Positions 56,139-64,000 of a DNA stretch of 64,000 bases are shown piece by piece. The notes beneath the pieces are model-generated. The model was not told the DNA's origin, did no database searches, and worked only from the letters and a program-made list of their open reading frames with translations. Source of the stretch: Calliphora vicina (lineage: Eukaryota > Arthropoda > Insecta > Diptera > Calliphoridae); contig NC_088780.1 of assembly GCF_958450345.1 (NCBI RefSeq), positions 160,376,726 through 160,440,725 of the forward strand. The letters are read 5' to 3'. Within the stretch, counting starts at the first letter, position 1; each line of letters begins with the position of its first letter. A program made the position numbers and the translations under genes.

Positions 56139-56258
56139 ATGGAGGATGAACTCGAAGAACATGAGTTCCAAGTGAATGCTGAAAGAGTTTATCATGCCAG
56201 GCCTAACTACCTGGCAGACATGCAGGATAATGATTACGGCTGTCGATGGCAATATTAA
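56139..56258 (+). pseudogene. Possible Harbinger transposase N-terminal relic
   Basis: The 39-codon frame MEDELEEHEFQVNAERVYHA continues RPNYLADMQDNDYGCRWQY and stops. Insect HARBI1-like transposases begin with an acidic stretch followed by a R-(I/V)-(F/Y)-H-R-NPL-----D-EF--RFR pattern, which this resembles. Nothing of the DDE nuclease follows within the next 200 bp, and the phrase after the stop is unrelated. Its presence would fit the TAA/TTA-flanked MITEs in the window. The match is short, so this could be coincidence. Confidence 0.35.
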
Positions 56259-56483
56259 ACAGCTGATTTATGTAAACATGTTGGCAGTTGAAGGCAGGAT
56301 TCCCAACTTTCACATCTATTTTGAGAGCTGGAAATAATTTTTTTTGTCGGTTATTGAGAAAACCAAAATTGTTATTGACAGTTTATCGGCCTAATAAATT
56401 TATGTCGACATTTAGTAACATTGAGAAAACGGGCCTAGGTTTGTTAGAGATTGGGCTGAATAATAGATTCGGTTCTAAACAAA
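56259..56483. other. Short gap, no recognised element
   Basis: The 80-codon frame at 56,288-56,530 runs into the D2 end and has no domain. Nothing else is seen. Confidence 0.35.
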
Positions 56484-57184
56484 AACAAGTAAGAAAGTAT
56501 GGTCAGTCAAGCCCGACCGACACCAAGTAAATGAGTAAAAGTATTTTTCTTTTAAAATATCAATAATTTATATTCGTGAGTGATTTTCGAAAGTGGGTCT
56601 TATATGGGAGCTATGACCAATTATGGACCGATCATCATGAAATTAGGTCGTGTGATTTGTGTCTATATGAAAGTTATTTATGTTGAATTTTGTGTATATA
56701 CCAAAATTTTTAAGTGATTTAACCACGTTAAAGTGATTTTCGGAAGAGGGTATATATGGAAGCTATGGCTAATTATGAACCGATCGTAACAAAATTTGGT
56801 GACATGAATTTTGTATATATACAACTTATTTGGAGCGAAATTTGTGTAGATCAATATATAAATTAAACATTTATGACCGATAAATTCCAATTTCGAGAGG
56901 ACATTTGTATGGGGGTTAGGTGAAATAATGGACGGATTTCAGCCAGTTTCAATAGGCTTCGTCCTTGGCCCGAAAAAATTAAATGTACCAATATCTTCAA
57001 AATTGCGACCTGTACTCTGCGCACAAGGTTTACATGGACAGCCAGCCAGACGGACGGACATCGTTTAATTGACTCAGAAAGTGATTATAAGTCGATCGGT
57101 ATACTTTAAGGTGGGTGTTAGACCAATATTTTTGGGCGTTACAAACATCTGCACAAACGCATTATACCCTCCCCACTATGGTGA
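56484..57184 (+). mobile_element. D2 DINE-like element, full length
   Basis: It starts ACAAGTAAGAAAGTATGGTC with the hairpin partly decayed (GGTCAGTCAAGCCCGACC), has two blocks with 'ttatggaccgatc' and 'ggtcgtgtgatttgtgtc', the GACGGACGGACATCGTTTAA core and the 'accctccccactatggtg' end. Confidence 0.88.
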
Positions 57185-57185
57185 T

Positions 57186-57268
57186 TTAAGTCGGATAAAA
57201 AAGTTAATCTAAAAAGAATCAAAAAGATCACTGGTGTTTACTCACTTTTGAGGCTCTCTGTAAAGCTA
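57186..57268. mobile_element. Tc1-like MITE half, related to 19.06 kb
   Basis: It ends 'tttactcacttttgaggctc', close to the right end at 19,271-19,293, with 'tgtaa' after it. The other half is missing; it begins directly at the D2 end. Confidence 0.55.
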
Positions 57269-57281
57269 ATTTTTTATCGAT

Positions 57282-57560
57282 TTTTATACCTACCACCAAC
57301 GAGATGGGGGTACATTTCTCCCTTTGAAACACATCGAAATATTCATTCATACTCGTTTATTCTAGTTCCTTATAAAATTCTAAAACGATCTAGCTATTTC
57401 CGTCTGTTAAAGGCCTACATGGAAGGTCTTAGAAAGATGAAATGTTATTCTCATAATTATTATAGATCAGAAATATTTGATATTAAATATGGGCAAAATC
57501 TATCAAGTGCAAATAAAGTTATAGATCAAAGTTGATATTTTTCAAAAGTTTTTTGCAATT
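57282..57560 (-). mobile_element. DINE-like end fragment, divergent
   Basis: 'tttttatacctaccaccaac' then 'gatgggggtac' and 'acacatcgaaatattcattc' have the form of a DINE GGGTATA end. The 95-codon frame at 57,248-57,535 spans it and shows no protein family. Confidence 0.4.
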
Positions 57561-57729
57561 TTCTTTAAATATATTGAAGATGATAAAAGGACAGACAAGC
57601 TCTGTAGAAGTATTTATTCTGATTAAAAAATATTTTTGAAACAAACTTCTTGAGAATTGGCCCTTTCACTGTTCAGCAAAATCAGTATCAAACTGATCGA
57701 CAATGAAAATGTTTAAAGAATTAGTTCAA

Positions 57730-58437
57730 ATATGTTTGTAATTATTACTAACATAGATTACAAAGTATATATATTCTGTATCGTTATAGATAGCTTAGTC
57801 GATATTGCCTTTTCCTTTTGTCCGTCTGTATGTTGAAATCAACTTTTCGTAGGCCCCAAATAACTTACATACATATTTCATACATCAGTATATCCGCTAT
57901 AGTCCCGGTTAGTTTACTATATAATATCAAGAAAATCGATATTTTTACCAATTTTTGATTTCTATCTTAACTACTCATTAATATAGACCATCTGGATCCA
58001 TGGTAGGCGTTCATATTGTTCAGGTTACGATGATTTTCGTCAAACAACCCGAATGTGAACAAAAGAGCGTAAAAATACACACATTTCATTCAGTTGCTTG
58101 ATGTTGTTGTGTATATTTTATTTTTTACCCAAAAAAGCACACAAATTAAATGCCTCTATTTGCCTAAAAATGATCTGGATATATATTTCAAAGACCTTTC
58201 CTATGACGTATATAACGCCAAAACAATTGGACCCACAATAGGTCAAAATCGGGAAAAATATTTTTTAACCCGAATTTATTTTACCATAACATATTTTTCA
58301 CCCATATTTGTTTTCACTAATAAAATTATTTTAAAACAAACAAAATTTTAAATAAAATAATTTATTTCAAAACAATCATCTTAAATCTTGGTTATATAAG
58401 ATTCGGCACAGTCGTATATAGATATCTTACTTGTTCT
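57730..58437 (-). mobile_element. D1 DINE-like element, decayed
   Basis: On the minus strand: 'acaagtaagatatctatat', weak hairpin, 'gacctattgtgggtccaat', then a gap of about 140 bp not shared with other copies (58,010-58,150), then the 'tagttaagatagaaatc' block, 'aacttacatacatatttcat' and the core (GGACAAAAGGAAAAGG, changed). It is older than the 17.7 or 50.7 kb copies. Confidence 0.65.
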
Positions 58438-58744
58438 ACTTGAACATATTTAAGTGCATGCGTTCATATTTATGGTTTTGATTTTCATTTGTCTTGATGT
58501 CTTATTAAACATTTATAAATAAGTTTATAGAATTTTCAAGTGCTTACATTTAATAACAACATTTTGGGTACTTTTCCATAATAAACAAATTCAAATAAAA
58601 ATAAATTTTAAATACATTTTTGAAAGAAACCATTTTATGACAAGAACATTTGAAGGCAGTTTCTTTTAATTTCCATTTAAAGTAATAATTCTAAAAATAT
58701 GTTTAGTTTTTACAAAGGAATTTTAATTCTATTTTAATAAGAAA
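58438..58744. other. No recognised gene or element
   Basis: A+T-rich stretch between two DINE-like elements. Confidence 0.35.
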
Positions 58745-59340
58745 TATGTGAGAGTATAATATTTGGCTGTGACGAATCTTTTATACCCACCAATAATATT
58801 GTGATATTTCTGTATTTATGGATAATAAAATATTTGTCTGATATAGGAGTTATATGGGGTCAATTATGGACCGATCCTTACAAAAGTTGGTAGAAAGGTT
58901 TAATTCTTATAAAACTTGTTTATGTCCAATTACATCACGATATTAATTATTATAAGAAAATTATAAATATTCAAGTAATTTTCTGAGGGGGACCTTTTAT
59001 GGGGACTAGGGACAAATGTTGCGCGATTTTTGCCATAACTTACCGTATAATTTCAAAGAACTTAGAACTAATTTATGCAAAATTTTATCAGGATTTCAAC
59101 ATAATCAAAGTAGTTATGACTTCTAAAACAGTATTCCTGTGGGAACTATTGTATGGGGGCTAGGTGTAATCATGGAACCTAACAAATAGAGAATATTTGA
59201 GATAGCTCCTTTAGTTTGGGCCCTATCGTGTTTTCAACAGACAGTCAGACGGACAGACAGACGTACGGCAATAGCTAGATCATCTTAGAATTTAATAAGG
59301 ACCCGGAATATATATACTAAAGAGGGAATGTGACAAATAT
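58745..59340 (+). mobile_element. D3 DINE-like element
   Basis: It has 'gtgagagtataatatttggc', a weak hairpin, 'ggaccgatccttacaaaagt', 'gaccttttatggggactagg', the tract CAGACGGACAGACAGACGTA and core 'cggcaatagctagatcatct', then 'aggacccggaatatatatac'. The core differs from D1 and D2, so it is a third subfamily. A fragment lies at 7020-7212. Confidence 0.7.
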
Positions 59341-59386
59341 TTTAATGTGTTACAAATGCAATGACAAAAACAGTATACCTCCCATA

Positions 59387-59524
59387 CAAGCGCGGATTCA
59401 GGTCAACAATTTGGGGGGAATTAAAATTTGTTCTACATTTTTCTTTATATTCCTTTTTTATATGAAACATTTTCGGTTTTGGGGAGGAAAATTTCCTATT
59501 TCACCCCCTCTGGATCCGCGCCTG
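59387..59524. mobile_element. 138-bp hAT-like MITE, 8-bp duplication
   Basis: The ends are CAAGCGCGGATTCAGG and, inverted, CAGGCGCGGATCCAGAGG. CTCCCATA lies on both sides without a mismatch (59,379-59,386, 59,525-59,532). CAGGCGCGGATC-type ends with 8-bp duplications are typical of hAT MITEs. Confidence 0.9.
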
Positions 59525-59532
59525 CTCCCATA

Positions 59533-60436
59533 TGTTGTAAAGGTGGCTATAAAAAACGGAGAATAGCAATCTCTGATTTTTTTTTGCGTTTAAAATGTCA
59601 AAAATTTATAAATTTTTGGCAATAATTTCCTGTTTCAGGTTTCTAATAAAAAAAGTTTTCTGGTTTCTTTAATTTCCAATAAGTAAGAATATTATAAATA
59701 AATTCGTTATGGATTCCTTCTTAATTTGGTTTTGCCAGCGGAAGGAAGATTTTTTTAAACAACAGCTTTTTGCTTGACTTGTTGCTTTTTTACTTTTGAA
59801 AGGTACAGATAAATAAAATAAAAACTAAAAAGCAGTGGGTTGAGTTAAATAAGAAAAAGAAATTCTCTATGTAAACTTGTAAATTGGAAATTAAGTATAA
59901 AGACAATAATTAAAAAAATTGCTGTTAACCTAGTTTTGCTTTGTTTAAGGTTTTTTTTTTGATATACCCAAACTTTTTGCACTATTGATTCGTAATTTTC
60001 TAGTTTTGCAAATAATTATTATTGTTTGTTAAACTGTGTTAATGAGGTTTTCTTAAACAATAGCTGCTTAATTAATAAACGAAAGTTAAATTTTATTTCT
60101 GTTGTATAAAGCTAAAGGTTGAAAACTAATACTCGAAATATTCATAAAAATAACTAAAATTGAAAACTAGCAAATACAAAACTAAAACTAATACATGCTA
60201 TAACGAGAATTTTACACAATTGAATACCAAATTTGTCAGTCAATAAAAAAGTTGTTCATGAAAAGCATTGGTCAGTCAGGCAGTTATTAAAATAGTGTTG
60301 CTTTAGAACCAAAAGTTTTATTCAAAACAACTAAAACAAACACTATTGCCACAGCAACCTTAATAATAATGACAATTTGCTGCAACAAAGTGTTGCATTC
60401 AATGCTGCTGAATGTTACCAGGAACATCAAACTTAC
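59533..60436. other. No recognised gene or element
   Basis: A+T-rich DNA. Frames are short and low in complexity. Confidence 0.35.
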
Positions 60437-61299
60437 TAGGATGGTCCTTACTTTGCACAAATTTCGAAATTTCGAAAAAATTGTTTTCGATTCCAATAAA
60501 TTTCAAATGAGGATTAAAAACGCAATTTTCACTTTGCTGTCGTAGAAAACTTTAAACCCAAATATAAAAGGGTTAAAAATATCTGAGAAATTTGCAATTA
60601 TGAACGCTTTAATTACCAATCCAAAGAAATAATATGAAATTAAACATTAAGAAATAATTTTAATAAATTTGTGACAAAAAATTAAATTTCCTCGAAATCC
60701 GACAATTTCAAATTGGTACCCACGCTAACCCATAATAGCCAGGACAGTGAAAATCCGCATTTTGAATCCTTATTTAGTTTTGAATAGAATCGAAAACATT
60801 TTTTTAAAATTTTTGGAAATTTCGTTAAAGAAAAATTTTGAAAATAAAAAATTTGCGATTTGAGTTTAGCATGAGGGTTCTTTTGGTAGCAAATTATAAT
60901 GGTTTACAAATGTTAGAAAATTCGATGGACAAAAACTATTTTTTATTAACTTTTTTTTTTAAATCTCCGATTTTTCTCAAATTTTCAACATTTGGTTTCA
61001 CATGGCAAATATTTGATCAAAAAAGCGTAACCACATTTTTTAGCACAAATTTGTTTGACGTGTTTACTCTTACAAGTGTTTTGTAAGATCAAACAGCATC
61101 AAATAATATGATACTATTTTTTTGTTTAGAATCATCCTAAGTAAAATAAGTTTTTGAAATAAATAAAAGAATTCAAATGTATTTTATTTAGTTGTTACGT
61201 CTTTTTCGTCAAATATTTGTCATGTGTGACCCTACCTTTAGATGACTGATAATAATTTGAGACCCTGTGACTCAAAAATACTCAAAAAAAGAGCCATCC
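60437..61299. mobile_element. Inverted-repeat element, AGGATGG ends
   Basis: The left end is AGGATGGTCCTTACTTTGC and the right end, read inward, is AGGATGGCTCTTTTTTTG. Inner segments also pair ('attgttttcgattccaat' near 60,482 with 'tagaatcgaaaacattttt' near 60,786; 'ttttcactttgctg' with 'cagtgaaaatccgc'). The ends resemble AGGGTGGCCCTT of the foldback family. It is non-coding. Confidence 0.5.
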
Positions 61300-61829
61300 T
61301 AATGTACATGATGTTGCTGGTAACCTTCAGCATTCATTTACTTAAATAAATATGTATGTATACATATTTATTTGTACATAAAAAGACACTATAGCAACAG
61401 AATTCAATCAAATATTAACTATGGCTTTCTGGTCATTGCTAAATTTACGTTTGTTGTTGGTTTTATATTTCCCCCCAAATAAAATTCGGAAAAATTGTAC
61501 AAAAAAATATTTGTTTAAACATGAAATCAATGAATTGAAATGATTAAATTTTCGAAGAAAATGGCAGTGAAACACTAGATGAATGGGAATAAAGGGAATA
61601 AATTTCAAAGAATGTCAGGTAATAATAAATAGTGAAAAATTCATTAGTTTTCACCACTTTCCAAGAAAACGCACATGCCAACATACTTAGCTTTAATTGT
61701 GGTTTGGAAAAACATATTATTTTCCTAGATAAAATATGCTAAATTTATAATTGTAATAAGTGGAATTGAACAAAATTTGAATACCATGAAAATGAAATTG
61801 AAAACTTGCAATATATAAATGCAAAAAAT
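61300..61829. other. No recognised gene or element
   Basis: A+T-rich sequence leading into a loose tandem array. Confidence 0.35.
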
Positions 61830-62525
61830 GTAATAAATTCCCAAGAAGGCGAGTTAGGAATAAAATGGGTAAAACTCATATGTTTATCACTGCTATAGTA
61901 AACGCAGGTTCTTTGAAAGATTTTCTTTTTAATAAATTCACAACTACAATTTAAAAGTAATGCTTAGCTAAATACTCGGAATTGATTTTAAATGTATAAT
62001 TCTGAAAACTATTTGGAACAAAAACAAGTCAGAGTTTTGTTGAAAAAAAACGAATTATCCGTAATAGTTTCAGCTTGTTTCATGCGTTTTAATAAATTCC
62101 AAAGAATGAGAGTTAGTTTTAAAATGGGTAAAACTCGTGCGTTTATTACTTCTATAGTAAACGCAGGTTCCTTGAAAGTATTTCTTTGCTTTTAAATAAA
62201 TTTTGTTTTTAAAATAATTCAATTTAAATCTAAACACATCTACAAATTAAAAATAATGCTTATGCAAAATATAATTAGGAAAAATATTTGGAACGAAAAC
62301 AAGTCCGAGTTTTGTTTTTGTTGAAATATTTAATTATCCGTAATTGTTTTAGATTGTTTTCAATGAAAAACCTTTTGAGTAAAACAAGATGCATTTTAAT
62401 AAATTCCAAAGAATTAGAGTTAGCCAAATTTAATTTATATAAATATATAACTATACACAACTAAAAATTAAATGTAATGCTTATGCAAAATACTTTGAAA
62501 TGTATAATTAGAAAAAATGGGATTA
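61830..62525 (+). repeat. Degenerate tandem duplication, units of about 220-300 bp
   Basis: 'taataaattccaaagaat'-like text occurs at about 61,830, 62,092 and 62,398. 'gggtaaaactc' with 'tagtaaacgcaggttc' occurs at 61,866 and 62,126. 'aatgctta' with 'caaaacaagtc-gagttttg' occurs near 61,960, 62,254 and 62,475. This gives about two and a half units with deletions. The frame at 61,992-62,195 is one unit translated. Confidence 0.7.
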
Positions 62526-63359
62526 ATTTTGAAATTGACCGGGATTCCGGGAATTCCCGCCTACAAGAAATTATTCTCTTTTAAGAATGTAGACTTCGGT
62601 AAAAATCTGAAAAATTTCTTTGGTTTTAAAATGTAAATGGATACAAATAAAAAAATCCAATAAAAATTTAATAAAAAGAGATAAACTGACTCGATTTCTA
62701 ATTTGTGTTATAAACATTTGTCATTTGTATCGGAATGGATTCAATATCCATTAGATTTTGATCTACCTCCTTACCAATTAATTCTGCTAATTCGCAAAAA
62801 ATTAAATATTTTATTTTTTTATTTGGAATTGGCAATGTTTTACTTATTAAATCAAAAATTAAGTAAAGATGTTAATTAGAACTTGATGAAAACCCATCCA
62901 ATAATAGTATACAAAATTCAATTAAAAAAATGTATTTGAAAATTTTTCGTTTTACTCGTTTTGAAAAAACAAATATAAATAATAAAGCAATAATAAAACC
63001 ATAGTGTATAATTTTTTTTGCAATTTCGAAATAATTGAGTTTAAAAATTTTGTGTTAGTAGACATCTGGAACAAAAGTAATATTTCAATTGATCTTTTAA
63101 CCACATATAGAATCAGCTATGTAGATTCTTATTATGCAAAAAATAATGGTGTATATGCTTGTATACTATTGTTTTATTGAGGGGACGATATGTACTAATA
63201 TAATTCCACTTTCGATCGGAATAGGATTCAGTGTCAGCCCTAAACATTCACGAGTTTTTGGAATAATTTGAATAATGAACTTGTTATTGGTCTATTTGAA
63301 TATTCGCCATTTGTTTTGGAACTTTAAGCATCTTTTAGAAAAATTTTAAATAACAAACA
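62526..63359. other. No recognised gene or element
   Basis: A+T-rich DNA with one short G+C patch (gggattccgggaattcccgc, 62,544-62,563), which is a partial palindrome. Confidence 0.35.
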
Positions 63360-63655
63360 TACATTTTTTTTTTTAAATTTATTAGCGTAAACAATTTTAT
63401 GAAAAAAAATTTTTTGGAATTCTTTTTTAAAATTTTTTAATTTAAAAAAAAAACTCAATTTATTAGTGAAAAATATTTTATAACAAAAAATTTTTTTTTT
63501 CGGGTTAAGAAATATTTTTCCCGATTTTGACCCATTGTAGGTCCGACTTGCTTTGGCCTCATTTAAGCCAATGCAAAGGCATTTAAAATATCTATTATTG
63601 GATATACATATTGTCTATATTACTGACTTAGTAATCCAGATATAAATAAAAAAAA
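63360..63655 (+). mobile_element. D1 DINE-like fragment
   Basis: It has the A/T zone, 'gacccattgtaggtccgac', 'ggatatacatattgtctat' and 'gacttagtaatccagatat', then breaks. Hairpin end and core are missing. Confidence 0.7.
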
Positions 63656-63659
63656 GTTA

Positions 63660-64000
63660 GAACGGTTTTGCCGAAGCTTAAATACCCTCCACCTGCATAC
63701 ATATTTTTTATTTTGATATATATGGGAGCTATAACCAATTATAGGCCGATCATCATAGAATTAGGTATAGCGATTTTGGTATATATGGGGATTATTTAAG
63801 ACGAATTTCAACTTAATAGCGATATTTATAAGATATTTATGCTAATTTAAGTGAACTTTATATGGGGGCTATGGTCAAATATGGGCCGATCCCCAAAAAA
63901 ATTAATGTTGTGATTTCTTTTAGCACGAAACTTATTTCTGCTGAATTTTGTATGGATACTGCAATTCTGAAGGCATTTATAGACCATAGAAGCATATTTC
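63660..64000 (+). mobile_element. DINE-like element, runs off the window
   Basis: It starts near 'gttagaacggttttgccgaa' and 'ataccctccacctgcatac', followed by blocks with 'tatgggagctataaccaatt', 'tatatgggggctatggtcaa' and 'gggccgatcc'. It is D2-like in design with another hairpin end. The right part lies outside the window. Confidence 0.65.

Noticed and set aside
54128..64000. Coding exons downstream of the candidate donor
   Set aside because: I looked for conserved protein text with acceptor sites and found only transposon relics, so no gene model can be offered.

Overview
The window looks like nuclear DNA of a higher fly (Diptera, Brachycera), most likely a calyptrate such as a blowfly or house-fly relative. 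It is very A+T-rich and packed with dispersed repeats that have the layout of the dipteran mini-me/DINE-1 (Helentron-associated) elements: a subterminal hairpin at one end, a TATACCC...GGGTATA end, and a central (GTCY)n tract beside a conserved core. I assign the organism from repeat style only. No host marker gene is present.

I find no intact protein-coding host gene. Every open frame longer than about 100 codons is either a broken transposase or low-complexity DNA. The coding relics all come from DNA transposons. There is a Mos1-like mariner in about seven partial copies; a complete but dead Tc1-like element with terminal inverted and direct repeats at 8.4-9.7 kb; two other Tc1/mariner lineages at 26.2, 42.7-43.2 and 50.2-50.6 kb; and a possible Harbinger N-terminal scrap at 56.1 kb. 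There is one solo LTR at 29.97-30.57 kb with a 4-bp target duplication.

Non-coding mobile DNA fills most of the rest. Two DINE-like families, here called D1 and D2, supply about 20 copies and fragments. Short palindromic elements with readable target duplications point to PIF/Harbinger-like (TAA/TTA), hAT-like (8 bp), P-like (8 bp) and Tc1-like (TA) origins. Larger inverted-repeat elements occur at 22.7-23.9, 24.6-26.0, 32.9-34.9, 43.4-44.4, 54.9-55.7 and 60.4-61.3 kb. Several insertions are nested, so relative ages can be read from the sequence: DINE into mariner, P-like MITE into mariner, PIF-like MITE into a palindromic MITE, and Tc1-like MITE into DINE.

The most interesting signal is the 1.4-kb element at 24,609-26,008. 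It has CACAGTG termini, a 5-bp duplication (TGTCG) and the motif AAATAAATC 22 bp inside each terminal heptamer. The same arrangement occurs at the end of an otherwise different repeat at 30.9 kb, with a degenerate version at 48.7 kb. This resembles Transib ends and the heptamer-spacer-nonamer signal of V(D)J recombination.

The stretches that look least repeat-derived are 12.9-14.5, 27.9-28.6, 41.7-42.6, 47.1-48.6 and 51.6-54.1 kb. The last ends in a strong splice donor (54,128) and may be an untranslated first exon of a gene lying to the right. If so, the right end of the window is intron. This is inference; no coding exon is visible.
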